Numbered from the stretch's first letter, positions 9,946 to 22,448 are shown. The stretch: 64,000 bases of DNA from Pogonophryne albipinna (GCA_028583405.1 CM053260.1:16515026-16579025), one strand, 5' to 3'. Numbers and translations: made by a program. The notes: generated by a model not told the origin, from the letters alone.

Positions 9946-11161
9946 GGTGGAGCTGTCGATCTGCCAATGTGCTTTTTCTGCTCTCACACGTGGAGCAGTG
10001 CGCAAGTTTGACGCTACGTCATTTCCGCTTTTGTCAGCGACACGGCACCTGTCCCGCCGCCTGGCGAGCTGGAGTACAAGTGTTCAAGCGTGAGAGTTTA
10101 ACCACTTTAATAATTTCAGAGATGTATCATTCTTATATATTTATAAAAATGTTATTAAGAAATGTTTTATTGTTTTCCTGTTTGTTTAGTTTTTTGCTTG
10201 TAAATCTCCATATTTATTGTACGTTGGTTTGGTTGACATGTTTGAGTCACTAAAAAAGATAGGGCTGGTAACTGAGCAGAATGCAAGGAAGCCAGACTTC
10301 CAGGTCATGCCACCTGTTTACCTAATTAATTAATTAATTGGTGATGAAACAATAATCTACAAATTCACATTAAAAAGTCATCTGAAATACTTCCCTTGTT
10401 ATTAAGTCCTGCAAAAGTCGAAGAAATATAGAAAAGGGAAACGTTATACAAATTAAATTAAATATTAATTTGTTTATGACTGTGCCCCTGAAGTGAGCTA
10501 ATATTCTAATTTGGTTTTCAAACACAATTTATAAAAGTCTCTCTTGAACTCATACTGCGATGATGGTGTCCACAAACTGTCCTGTATAGACAATGATGTA
10601 GTTCCCAACTTCCCACACTGTGTTGTTTGTAGTTGGGACTTCTTATTACTCAGAACATTTTCAAAATAAGATACAGAATGCTTTATTTGGTCTTCATGTA
10701 TAATATCAAAGCTTGTTCACAGGGGGTGTGCTTGACATGAGAACCACAAAAGTGTGCATCCGTTCAAATGTAATGATATTACATGGCCCTTTGACATGTT
10801 GTGCCTTATTGAATAATGAGCCTTGAAATAACAGAGTTCTAAGGTCATAGTGCATTAGTATAAACTCTATACTGTCTTTTTCTGTTACGGTGATGGCAGC
10901 AGCAGCACCATATCCAGTGACCTAATTAGTGTTACGTTACAGCATTCAAAGCCGCAACTAACCCAAATCCGTCGCATCTGCAACTCCAAAATCTAGCACA
11001 ATCAGTGGGGTCACAGCATGGATGGGTCACAGACAATCTTGGGGGAACGATGAAGAAGGAGCAGCAAGCGGAGAAGACATAACTCCGGGTCACGTGATTG
11101 GGTCGAGCATCTTTTTTGGTCCATTTTGGAGAACAGCGAGTGCTCCGTGCAACCCAAGAAA
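9946..11161. other. Divergent intergenic interval between gnl3 and the zinc-finger gene
   Basis: About 1.2 kb that must hold both promoters. The zinc-finger side carries CACGTG at 11091-11096 followed directly by an inverted CCAAT box (ATTGG), about 70 bp before the ATG. The middle is AT-rich with a short TTAA run near 10,325; no further gene seen. Confidence 0.6.
9981..10030 (-). promoter_or_regulatory. gnl3 proximal promoter elements (E-box, CRE, ETS)
   Basis: Upstream of the gnl3 ATG are a perfect CACGTG E-box (9987-9992, about 42 bp from the ATG), a CRE/ATF-like ATGACGTA (complement 10016-10023) and an ETS-like CGGAAAT (complement 10021-10027). This is a compact housekeeping-type promoter. 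Mammalian nucleostemin is a reported c-Myc target, and Myc binds CACGTG. The sites are visible; their use is inference. Confidence 0.45.
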
Positions 11162-13410
11162 ATGACCAAACTGCAGTTTTTAAACGTCTTTTTGACTGAG
11201 CGTCTCATGCTCGCTGCACAGGAGATATACAAATCTGTCGAGGATACTATTTTGGAGTACCAGGAGGAGATAGCGATCAGGGAGCGGGAGAACGACCATT
11301 TGAAACGCAGGCTGCGAGACGCTGGGATCGAAATATGGCCAGGTTAGCTCCGCAAAAAGCTAACGGTGCAGTTGCGCCCCTTTATTTCCAGTCTGCCAAG
11401 TCTTGTGGTGGCATTTGGTAGTAAAAGGGAAATGACCACCTAAAAAATAAATGTCACAACACACCAAATACTGTCAGAACGATGTTGACTCACTTCCAAA
11501 CAAGTTAACTTTAGCCAGCTAGTTGACTTTAGCTGCTGTTGTTGTGGAGCGGCTAGCGCGTAGCAACCTTTGTTCGTTAGCAACCAGCTAGGTTAGCCTA
11601 TACATGGTTTAGCATTTAGCTTAAACTGCATACTAGTGTGCGTTTATACGTAGTCAGTGTTCTTATTCATGATTTATCTGACAGATACAACTGCACACAA
11701 TGGCAAACGTTTTTTTGTTGTGTCACTTGTGTCACAGTGTTTGTTTTTGTTTACTCCAATATAGTACAACTCTAACCACACAGTAAACTTATGGCTGAAA
11801 CTACTGCAAGTGTTGCCCAAGGTGCCATTGTTTATTTTGAGTGTAAATACGCCAAGTACTCTTACATTTAGACCAATTTGTACAAAATGTTTACATAAAC
11901 TTTCACCTGACATCTATCTTTTTGCTTTACAATTGTTAAATATCTCAATTACATCCACTGTGATTAATGGTACACAACCCTTACAATCTCAACTGTTTCC
12001 CCGGTATTTACACGGACTGTTTTGTAGAAGACTTAAAAACATTAAATGAGAAAGTATTGCTTAGCAGCCCCTGATTTTTGAAACTTAATTGATAATTGAT
12101 CCAGGAGGTTAGACAATATCCTGGGGCAAACAGTAGTGCAGTACTGTTTATTGGACAGCTTAGTTCCAACCAAGACATGTTGTGTGTCACCACTGTTACA
12201 GATTTCAATTGGATATTTCTATTCAAAGTTTAAACACTCTTAACACTTTGTCTATCGGATATTGTTGGAAACTTGAATTATTTTAGGGCTCACAGAAAAC
12301 ATAGAAACATACATCCATGAAGGACCAGGTCTGCAAAACTGAATTAAAATATTTTGTTTGTTTGTTTGTTGTTTAAGTTAACAGGACAGTAAGTTCAGCA
12401 TTTTTCATATGTGTTGTGAAGAGGTGGTTTACCAAAAAGCAATGACGTGAATATTTTCATCTGAACCTTTTCCTTGTGTTGTGTTCTCAGATCGTCCGTC
12501 CATGGCGCTGTTGGAAGAGGAGGATGGTGACCATCCCCGTCGTGAGTGGAGTCCCAGCATGGGGCATGAAGAGCGCATCCCAATTCAGATTAAGGATAAA
12601 AGAGATCTCCGGCCCGTCCAAGGAGATGATCAGCTTCGTGGTCATGGTTCTTGTGCCACACCCGAGAACATGTTTACTCCCCCACGTGTTGTGAATGAAT
12701 ATCCCCAGGAAGGCCCGCACACATCCAACCTTCCTCAGAGTCAAGGTGTGGAGAACAGGGAGAGGGATCCTGCATCTCGGGGGTCCTCGAGACACGTGAA
12801 GGTGGAGAGTGGAGGAGCCCACAGAGGCTCTACTTCCTCCAACAGCGGCGCCCAGCCCCTCGCACCAGTCAACCCAAACTGCTCGAATGAGAACAACATT
12901 GACATTATTGGGGTAGAGAATGGAGGACAGATGGTTGGTGCTAAGGGAAATGGAGCTGGTGCTAACAGAGGGCAGGCCTCTCAAATGCGCAATCAAGGAG
13001 CCAATGCCGTGGACTGCCCTCATCAAAAATCGCCCCTACAAGGCCAAATGTCTTCCTTTAGCTGCAAGGTGTGTGGGGAGGCGTTTAGTCATGCTGGCCA
13101 CCTGCATGTGCATGTACAAGTGCACACTCGAGAAAAACCTTACCGCTGTGGAGTATGTGGGAAATGCTGCAGCTCCTCGGGCAGACTGCAGGAGCACCAG
13201 CGTAGTCACACGGGAGAAAAACCATTCCGCTGCCAGATTTGTGGAAAGGGCTTCACACAGATGGCTCACTTGAAGGTACACATGAGAATCCACACTGGGG
13301 AGAAGCCATACAGCTGCCCTGTGTGTGGCAAGTGCTTCAGCCGCTCTGACAAAATCAAAAGGCATCTCCAGACCCATAGCCGCGAGGGAACATACTTCTC
13401 AGGGCAATGA
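11162..13410 (+). CDS. C2H2 zinc-finger protein, 366 aa, two coding exons
   Basis: Coding exons 11162-11342 and 12491-13410, phase 1 junction (donor G|GTTAGC, acceptor TTCTCAG). The ATG at 11162 opens MTKLQFLNVFLTERLML, the leucine-rich, coiled-coil N-terminus typical of a large teleost zinc-finger family. The middle is low-complexity and Ser/Gly/Asn-rich. Four C-terminal C2H2 fingers (about residues 255-360) are joined by TREKP/TGEKP linkers; finger 2 has Cys where the hydrophobic core Phe is normal (GKCCSSS). It is probably a nuclear DNA-binding transcription factor; target unknown. It is divergent from gnl3 with about 1.2 kb between start codons. I cannot assign an orthologue. Confidence 0.88.
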
Positions 13411-15045
13411 TGTTAGTGTTGATCCAGTTTGTGACTCCTATTGATGAGGGATATTTACCTACAAAAAGCTAAAAACGCTGCCAATAAAAAAAAAAGGCTT
13501 TTATCTTCCTACTTTCTAAAAAACTAGGGATTCTGCAACTCATAGAGAAGGTTTCTTATCTAACACTTCTCCGAACCATATTCCCTCAACAAAAGTTGTA
13601 TTAGCCAGTTTAGTATGTCATCTACTTATTTCTTTCACCTGTAACTGGAGTATTACATCTCTTAACAGAGTTGAGTTATTAGCTAGACTTTTCTGAATGA
13701 TGTAGACTTTCCTTAGGCATAATTAGCATGATGAAGTCTTCCACATATGCCTTGAAACTGAGATGCATTAAGAAATGCAACAATGTTTAACACGGTCATG
13801 GCTTAATACTAACCTGTCATTTCATATTCATCAGTCTACAGTTGAGTTTCAAATCTGCAGACTTGACATCTTTCTTGTAATACTTATTTTAGGTCCTAAA
13901 AGGAGAAGACAGTACATGAAATGATCCCCATTTTCTCAATTAATAGAGAACTAATGGCCTGCCAAATGAAACCTGTATGTCATCTGGTTAAGACTAAAAC
14001 TGCCAGCAGTTTTTTTTATGTAGCAATTAAAAAAAGGCACTAAGTTCAGGTGAACAAAAAGCCACTGAAATGCAGCTTGAAACTGTGGACTTGACTGAAG
14101 TACACAAGAAGTCTGACCTCGCACTTACCTCCTTTCTTAGTCATTATTTGAATTTGTTGAGTGCTGTTACATAATTGCACAGCTAAACACTGCCATCTCA
14201 CATTGTCAGTGCTTCATGTGGTTGATTGAAATATGGATCGATCTATTGTGAGACTGCTCCACTATTTCATGAACTAATGTGATATTTTGTAAAGTACCAC
14301 TAGTCTAAATCTATCGTTCATTTTGGATTCTAATGGTGTCTTTTTTTTTTTTTGTATGACATGCACTATTGCATCTGTCTAAGACGGTGCTGAAATTCAC
14401 TCTATACTAGGGCCGTACAGTGTTAGCTGAACTTTTCTTCAGGGGTCTCAGTCTGAAAAGATTTACGTTCACCTGTGTTTCCACCTCAATGTTCATTCAC
14501 ATGGGAGCTGCCTCGAATATGGTTGATTTTCAGACGTGATGATTGGTTTGTCATGGAATCACACACTTCCACTGCCCACCTTAGACTGATCCTGACCCTA
14601 CAGTCTCCTTTCTCCTCTCAGGACTAATGCTGCATTCATAACAAGAGAGCATACCAGAAATACTAATGTCTGATTTGAAACACTTTTTTCAAAAGTCAGA
14701 AACTCAGGGTTTGTGAGTTTTCTCATGGAATCTGTCCCTGCTTGTAGCAGAAAAATCGAAATTTGCATCTGAATGTCCTGCAAGAAAAGGAACTAAATAA
14801 AATGTGTGTCAGAGTATGTCAGAGCTCAGTTGTTGCTCTGGGTCGCACACCAGTGAACCCTTAAAGCGTGATGAATGCAGCATGAGACAACTTCAGCACG
14901 ACCTCACACCCGACCAGCAACCCTACACTCACAGTATTCTCGGGAACATCTATGCTCCCCCTGCACACACTAATGTACAGTGTTGTCTCATGGCGTATTA
15001 AATGTTATTTTTTAATAAACTAGCAATTGAGTATCTTTTGCGATT
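13411..15045 (+). other. Zinc-finger gene 3' UTR with candidate polyadenylation signals
   Basis: No convincing ORF. AATAAA occurs at 13483-13488, 14796-14801 and 15014-15019. The last would give a 3' UTR of about 1.6 kb and the first one of only about 100 nt. Which is used cannot be told from sequence. Confidence 0.45.
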
Positions 15046-15366
15046 GTCTTGTATTATATGCAAACAGAGATAATGTGAAATGGAGCTGATGATCCCTGCT
15101 ATCGACCTACTTGATACACAGAGGAAAACCTGGAGTCTCTTCGGGGACAGGTAATTGTATACAGACAGACACCGGTTATTAAATTACAGGTGTTATAGCA
15201 TGCCCCACTTAGTTGTGACAGTGAGTCAATATCCATCATATCATAACGGCTTACTGGCACCTGTGTTTTTCCCTCTGTGACCTCAGTTATACAGTGAATG
15301 ACAATCAAGTTAAACTGCAGTGAAAAAAGGCCCATTGGAGATTATACTTTCTGTCATGCAACTTAA

Positions 15367-15808
15367 AAGGTCCCCGATTATACTATTTTTCAACAATACA
15401 TAATAGGTGTCAGATTGTCAGATATACAAACATGTCTCTAAAGTGTTTGGCTCGAAATACCAAACATCATGCCATAAACCCCTCTGTTTCAGTCCTGTTT
15501 AAGAAGTGCTGATTCTGTATCTAGCCTCTGCGAGGTGTTTGGTTAAAAATAAGCCAATAGTGCTCTCGAGATTCAGGTGATTAGGTGGGCGGGTGTTACC
15601 TTGGTTGGTTATTGGCGAATGGTTGCACAACCCAAAACCACTGTGACACAAGTTGTCAAAATCTGATCAGCTCATTTTCAGACAGGGTTTTATATAGATG
15701 GATCAGGAGAGAATCTTTTTACCTGAAACTTTCTGAATCTCTACACAGTGGGGACACATATGTGTATAAAGTAAATAAAAAAAGTGGATTTTGCACAATA
15801 GGTGACCT
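15367..15808. mobile_element. MITE-like element with TTAA target duplication
   Basis: Ends AAGGTCCCCGATTATAC and (complement) AGGTCACCTATTGTGC form imperfect terminal inverted repeats of about 20 bp. Each end abuts TTAA (15363-15366 and 15809-15812). About 440 bp and no coding capacity. TTAA duplications are known for piggyBac and Kolobok superfamilies. Confidence 0.6.
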
Positions 15809-15812
15809 TTAA

Positions 15813-17044
15813 CTCTAAATACTGCTCTGCATTAAAACACATTGATGTATACACCACTAAAAATCCTCAGACCCATTATGTGCTCACAGCCAATACATAT
15901 TATTTTTCAATAGTGTTTAACAAAGACCCACACTTTACTTTATGTGCCTGTAGTAACAGCAATGCAACACCTGATGGGGTACTTTCCATCTCGATGGTTT
16001 TCACGAGTGAACTTGCCAATCCTTTTTTTAAATCTCCACCTTCTTGACCAAATGTTCTGGTATGTAACTTTATTTATTTATCTGACTGATTAAATGAAAC
16101 TGGTAAAATTGAGATGAGTGGCTCTGGTTCTAAAATTATACTTAAAGAAAAATAAATAAATATAACTTCAATTTGTATTTGCCATCAATAGGTTATAGCC
16201 TTGAGTATTCAGCCAATATACTCATAATACATGATCTGTCTTCTGCTAATGTACATTTAGTTGATTGTATGAGACCTGTGCTGGAACAGGTTTTAACACT
16301 TGGCATCCTCCAAGCTTAATATCTGAGAAGAGAATGGATCATTGAGAGAGACTGAATGCCCTAACAAGCTTTATACACCAGTCAATCATGCAGAATGAAT
16401 GAAAAATTATGTTTTTGAGATATGAATTATTACTCAGTCCTGTGATATGAATCATGGTCATAACAATGTATTCTTCTATGCAAACAATGAAGCTGGATTG
16501 AATTGAATGACAGGGAGACTTACCAGGACTCATTTGGACAGAGCCTTGTGATTTGCAGTGAGATGCCTTGTCTCCTCGAGGTGCTGGCAGGCAGGAAATG
16601 GTGGATGCAGACGACAGGAAGAGCCAGGAGGTCCAATACTATGAGACCAGGAGACTGAGGGTATGAGAGCAGTTCATATGCAGGATTTCATTTGTTCATA
16701 TCAAATGTCAGTAGCTGCCAAACAGAAGTTATGAAGTTAAACATCCCTTGTGGGTGAATCAATCTACCATCCAAGCTTTCTACTCTGTTATTGTCTGATG
16801 ATATAATGTATCAGTACAATGCGTTATCAGCAGTCAATATCAGATGCTGACGTGTTATAATATTATGAGAATCGTGCATCATCTAATCTTTTTTAATTGT
16901 TCTCCTCGTATAATTTTCATTGCTCAGTGTTTGATTTTTAAAATACACCCCTCATTGATTTAAATTATTTCATGTAAAAAAATGTAATTATATTTCCAGT
17001 GAGCTTTAGATGGAGGCTTTTCAGTCTATAATTATATACGGTTG
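15813..17044. other. Intergenic, AT-rich; one candidate 5' coding exon
   Basis: Mostly featureless. At 16559-16660 a stretch with acceptor TTTGCAG and donor AGG|GTATGA contains ATG at 16598 with purine at -3 and G at +4, opening 21 codons (MVDADDRKSQEVQYYETRRL...). It is the only exon-like segment noted here and is unidentified. Confidence 0.3.
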
Positions 17045-17782
17045 TGTTACGATGTGAGGTGCAGGTGAAAGAACGATACGTGGAGAGAGGGTTTTCTTGC
17101 AAAAAATAAACAGGCGTTTTATTCTTAGCCTTCCACATTATTCCACAGAAACACAAACTGCATGCCTGGTGCTGCATTTACCAGCAAGGAACAAACACAA
17201 AAACGAATACCCCTCTCTTCCCAACCACATTTATAGGAGACTGCCCGCCTTCCCACTCCAACCTGGCCAATCAGGTCATGGTTCTGAAAGCGGAGTGAAG
17301 GCTTAAATACAAAATTAACCACTGTTGTCTACCTTTAATAAAACCCTAAAAGTAAATTCCTTATTGCATCGCCATAAATATTATACCTTCATGAACAACA
17401 AGGTCTGCTTAAAACGGATAGTTTTTAACCTAATTGACACTCATAAAATCACACATTTCCTGACCAATCGCGTCCAAGACTCCGCCTACTCATACGGCAC
17501 ATATAAGGAGTACTTTGGAGGCGTGCTCCCCCTTTGAGCACTGGGACAAGATGGCCTCCAGGTCTGAACAAAGGAAATGGTGATTACTTGGTGCTTGTGT
17601 GTTTTACAGACTGACAAACGAATTTAGACGCATTTTATTAGTTTGTCTATGTAAACTCTTTTTATAACTTTAACTGAAATAAAGGCAACTCAGAAAAAAA
17701 ACATGTACTACCTTTCTTAACAAACAAATAGTTAAGACCAACATGTTAGTGAGGGAGTGTGTGCGCTTCCTCACATTTCACA
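17045..17782 (-). repeat. 3' LTR of the Gmr1-like element
   Basis: About 738 bp with TG...CA ends. On the minus strand a TATAAA box lies at 17230-17235 and an AATAAA around 17118-17125, placing R near 17,110-17,205. The polypurine tract AGAGGGGGAGGAGG lies immediately inside. The pol stop codon overlaps the LTR edge (17778-17780). Confidence 0.75.
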
Positions 17783-20729
17783 CCTCCTCCCCCTCTGGCT
17801 TGCACAGGTCAGGCAAACGAGAAAGATAGTCAGCTATAAGATTGTTCTTACCGGGACAATACTGTATGGTGAACTGGTATGGCTGGAGGACTAGGCACCA
17901 ACGTAGAATCCTTGCATTCTGATGCTGCTTAGATTGCATCCACTTCAAAGGTCTGTGGTCTGTCTGCAACACAAACTCTCTTCCAAGAAGGTAATACTTC
18001 AATGAATCTATAGCCCACTTTATAGCAAGTCCCTCTTTTTCCACCGTAGAGTACTTTTTTTCCCGGTCAAACAGTTTCTTACTCAGGAACAGTATAGGCT
18101 TCTCTTCGCCAGGCTCTCCTTGGGCTAGCACTGCTCCTAGTCCAACACCAGAGGCATCAACTTGCACAAGAAATTGTTTTGTGAAGTCCGGGCTCTGCAA
18201 CACAGGAGCTTGACAGATCTGCCTCTTTAATGCCTGGAAGGCATTTTCACACTCATCATTCCACACCACTTTAGTGGGAGATTTTTTTGTTAGATCAGTA
18301 AGTGGGGCAGCTAATGTAGCCAAGTGGGGAACAAACCTTCTGTACCACCCCACCAGGCCTAAAAAGGACCTCACTTGCTTCTTTGTCTGGGGTCTGGGTA
18401 TTACCTGTATGGCCTTTACCTTCTCCACTTGTGGTCGTACTTGCCCACGTCCAACCAGGTATCCAAGGTATTTCACCTCCTCTTGAGCCCAGGAACACTT
18501 GTTGGCATTCAGGGTCAGCCCGGCTTCCTGTATCTTGCCCAACACAGCTTTAAGATGCTGCAGATGTTCTTCCCAGGATTCACTGTAGATTACCACATCT
18601 AGGTAGGCTGCTGCAAACCTGGTACAATCATTAAGAACAATGTCCATTAATCTTTGAAAGGTTGCAGGCGCTCCATGAAGACCAAAGGGTAGTACAGTGC
18701 AATGAAACAAACCCATTCCTGGAATCTGAAAAGCTGTATACTCTTTGCAGGCTGGCTCAAGAGGCACCTGCCAGTAACCTTTACAGAGGTCTAAAGCTGT
18801 GATGTACTTAGCTTTCCCCAACTTCTCCAGTAGCTCGTCAATACGCGGCATAGGGTATGAATCAAAACAGGAAATGCTGTTCAGCTTCCTCATGTCCGAG
18901 CAGAATCGAGGTTCAGTGGTGTTTTTATTAGGAACAAGCACTATAGGATTTGACCACTCACTTCTAGATGGTTCAATGACTCCCATGTCCAACATCAACT
19001 CCACCTCCTTCCTCAGTGGTTCCATCATTCTTTCAGGAATCCTGTAAGGCCTCAGGCGAACAGGTTTAGTGTCCTTCAGTATAATGTTATGCTTTATCAC
19101 ATCAGTGCGTCCAGGTTTTTCTGAGAACAATGCTGGGAAAGATTGTTTAAGCTCACCCAGTTGATGCCCCTGATCCAAACTCAGATGCTCCGGAGGGGCC
19201 TGGGGTTTACACTTCTCTCTGTGCGGCACCATGTCAGCCTCCTCTGTTTCCAACGCATCCTCTTCTTCCAGCTGGACATCTTGGATCATCAGAACATGTT
19301 CTCTACCTGCCTTCTGGTTTTTCTTGTCATGATATTCTTTTAAAAGGTTTACATGCAACAACTGTTTGCACTTTCTTTTATCAGGAAAGAGAATTTCATA
19401 GGTCACAGGGCCTGCCTCTCGGGTTACTGTATAAGGGCCTTGCCACTTGGCTAGTAACTTACTTGGCCCTGTAGGGAGCAGTATCAAGACTTTCTGGCCA
19501 GCTTTCAGCTCTCTTTCTCGAGCACATTTTTCGTACCACACCTTCTGCTTATGTTGAGCTTCATGCATGTGTTCTTTGACCGTTTCTCTGAAACTGTCCA
19601 GTTTGTCTCTCATCTGCAGAATGTAAGAGATGATGCTGTTGGTTGTTGTTGCCACTGCCTCACCAGCCACCCAGTTCTCCTTCAGCACGTCCAAAGGGCC
19701 TCTGACCTGTCTGCCATATAACAACTCAAAAGGGGAGAAACCAGTTGAAGCCTGTGGCACTTCTCTGTATGCAAACAAAAGGAACGGCAACCATTTATCC
19801 CAATCTTTGCCAGTATCATCAATACATTTTCTCAACATTTGTTTCAGTGTACCATTAAAACGTTCTACCAGACCATCAGTTTCAGGGTGGTATGGAGTTG
19901 TTCTGATCCCTTTAACCCCAAGTTGTGAGTACAGTGACTTCATCAGATGGGACATAAAGTTGGTACCTTGATCTGTTAAGATCTCTTTAGGGATGCCCAC
20001 TCTAGAGAATAGCTCTACTAAACACCGCACTATATGTTTGACCTGAATGGAACGCAATGGATAGACATCTGGATATCTGGTGGCGTAGTCACAAATAACC
20101 AGGGCAAACCTGTGACCCTCGCTACTTTTTGGCAGAGGACCAATTATATCCATGGCTATTCTTTCATAAGGTACACTCATTATTGGTAATGGTTGTAGAG
20201 GGGCTCTGTTTGAAAGTTTGGTAGGAGCCACAACCTGACACTCATGGCACGTTTTACAGTAATCAATTACCTCTCGGTGTAATCCTGGCCAATAGAACCG
20301 CTGAGCAATGCGGTCATACGTTTTTGCCTGCCCCAGATACCCAGCCCATGGCACAGTATGACCCACATGCAGGATTACTTGGCGAAACTCTTTAGGAATG
20401 ACTAGCCTAGGTTTCTCTATGTCTGCCTAATACAAAAGGTTGTCTTTTATGATGAAGGGATCCCCAATTAGATTTTTCAGCCCCCTTGTGTTTGCCTCTT
20501 CCTCCCCATCTACTTTGCATGCTTTTGAAAATAGAGGTTTTAGAGATGGGTCATTCTCCTGACTCTCTCGGAAGTTATCTGGGATTTGCCATTGAGGCTC
20601 TATGAAGGGAGTTACAGGGAGAGTAAGCTCAGGGCATTTAGCCTTATCGTGATTTCTGTTTCTCTTGATGGCGCTGTCGCCTTGTTTTCTTAAGCTTATC
20701 ACCCCCTTCACACAAACTATCATCTGCAT
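17778..20729 (-). pseudogene. pol (integrase-RT-RNase H) of the Gmr1-like element
   Basis: The frame runs from about 20729, is broken by TAG at 20427-20429, then open for 862 codons from 20366 to 17778. Integrase is first: HHCC finger with His then Tyr (TAT at 20337-20339) in place of the second His, then CKTCHEC; catalytic D73, D132 and E168 have the D-x58-D-x35-E spacing. RT follows: EWSNPIVLVPNK, ALDLCKGYWQVPL, LPFGLHGAPATFQRL, and AYLDVVIYS, where families normally read YxDD, so one Asp codon is missing next to 18597-18599. RNase H comes last: VQVDASGVGLGAVL, EKEGLAIKWA, TDHRPL. The long open frame points to a young copy, but the catalytic losses make it inactive. Confidence 0.85.
17783..17796 (-). 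other. Polypurine tract
   Basis: AGAGGGGGAGGAGG on the minus strand directly upstream of the 3' LTR TG terminus, the normal plus-strand primer position for an LTR element. Confidence 0.6.
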
Positions 20730-22386
20730 CTGGTAAAGGTTCTAACCCCTTAGTCATAGAGCGCGTAGCTACATAGGAGTACGCTAGTGAGTTTTGCTGT
20801 ACCAAGTGGTCTAAGATTGGCAAATCATCTCCAAGGATCACGTCATAAGCTAGGTGCTCTAGCACACCAACAGTTAGCATAAAGGATTGCCCTTCAACCT
20901 CAATGATAACATCTGCAGTTGGGTAATTTTTTGTACAACCATGAACACATGTGATATTTACCCTGCCATCAAAATCAGTTATTGCATTGCTAAGTAAGCT
21001 GGACTTCACCAAGGTTTGTGAACTACCAGTGTCAGCTAGGGCTTTCACTGCTTGACCATTTACAGTGACATCTACTACATGTCTATGTGGAACAATTCCA
21101 CTATCAGTAACATTAGCATGGTCAACACTTTCTGCACGAGGTACCGAACACATCTCAACCGACTTAGACTTTCTTAATGGACACAATGAAGCCTTGTGAC
21201 CAGGTTGCTGACAGTAGTAACATATAAAGTTCGTTTTTAAGTTTGGATATGCAGGTTTCTTACCAACCCCAGTGTCCACGCTCTCTACAGTTGGCCAAGT
21301 GTGAGGTTTGCTCTCCCCATACCTTGGCTTCTCAACAGTCACTCTTTTCTTTGAAGGTTCCCTGTGGGCCGCTGCATACCGTTCTGCCAGATCTGCCGCT
21401 TCTTCCCCAGTCTGGGGATTGTGCTCCTTGACCCAGGTGCGGACGTCCGGTTGAAGCACACGGAGCTACTACTCCAAAACGATAGTCTCTCCAATCTCCT
21501 CCTTAGTACGGCTGTTCGGTCTCATCCATCTTTTGTAAAGCCCCTTAATACGGTTGTAGGTTTCTCTTACAGTCTCTCCCACTGGCAAAATGGTGCTCCG
21601 GAACCGCTGTCTGTAAGTCTCTTCAGTCACATTAAACTTCATTAACACTGCTGCTTTAACTGCTTCATATGACTCTGACTGTTCCTCGTCCATTCCAGCA
21701 TAGGCCTCAAGAGCACTTCCTGTCAACAAGGTTACTACTCTGGCGACCCACTCAAATGGCTGCCACCCCCATGTTCTGGCCATCCGTTCAAACCGAACAA
21801 AAAAACGTTCTGGGTCTTCACCTTCTTTGAAGTCAGGTATCCTTGGCTCACTTACATAGGGCCTTGCTGTCCGGATTGGTGGATCAATATTCTGCAGAGG
21901 CTGGACAGGCCAATCGGATAAGGAGGCAGGCCTGCTAGTTTGAAGTGGATTGCATTTTCCATGTGGCTCAGCTTTTAGCAGGTGTGTCGAGGTTTCAGCT
22001 TGTAGCCTTGGATTATCAGCACGCATTGCATAGGGATGCTGTTGAACAGGGTCATAGTATACTTCTGAGTCCTGCCTTGACTTTGAAACCATGTCACTTC
22101 TTAATTGTTTCATCTGTTCAAAAAGTATTCCCTCAGTCTGCTTAGACCTGTGCACAAACTCTCTAATTTCTTCCATGAAGCTTACTGTAGAGAGTTCCTC
22201 ACCCCCAGTATGGGCTGTAAACACTTTGGGGCGAACCACCAGCTCTTCCTCATCTTCTTCACTTTCAGCTGCCACGGCTCCCTCAGGTGGAGATTCTTCT
22301 TCCATTGTCCCTCGTCTTTTTTCTTCCTCCATGTCTGGCAAGGCTGTGGCCCTTGCCTGACGACCTCTTCCACGTCCACCTCTCAT
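20644..22386 (-). pseudogene. gag-protease of the Gmr1-like element, interrupted
   Basis: One frame from the ATG at 22386. It has an acidic, arginine-rich N-terminus, a capsid-like region (EPRIPDFKEGEDPERFFVRF...) and a SCAN-like helical segment. The frame then meets TAG TAG (21466-21471) and resumes with LQPDVRTWVKEHNPQTGEEA. Next come a CCHC zinc knuckle CYYCQQPGHKASLC and an aspartic protease core ALADTGSSQTLV with downstream VILGDDLP. It ends at 20644 through a frameshift relative to pol. Both TAG codons fall inside the conserved SCAN-like helix, so they are lesions rather than a gag-pol readthrough site. Confidence 0.8.
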
Positions 22387-22428
22387 TTAGTCACTCTGTC
22401 CTCTAAGACTCCTCACAGGCGTTTAAAT

Positions 22429-22446
22429 ATCCCACCACTGCCACCA
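22429..22446 (-). other. Candidate tRNA primer-binding site
   Basis: TGGTGGCAGTGGTGGGAT begins two bases inside the 5' LTR edge on the minus strand. The TGG start fits pairing with a tRNA 3' CCA; the tRNA is not identified. Confidence 0.5.
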
Positions 22447-22448
22447 AT

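Noticed and set aside
12487..13026. 179-codon minus-strand ORF opposite the zinc-finger gene
   Set aside because: Antisense shadow of a GC-richer true exon; no motif, and the finger-encoding frame is on the plus strand.
18274..19971. Plus-strand ORFs across the Gmr1-like pol
   Set aside because: Shadows of the minus-strand pol frame with no recognisable domains.
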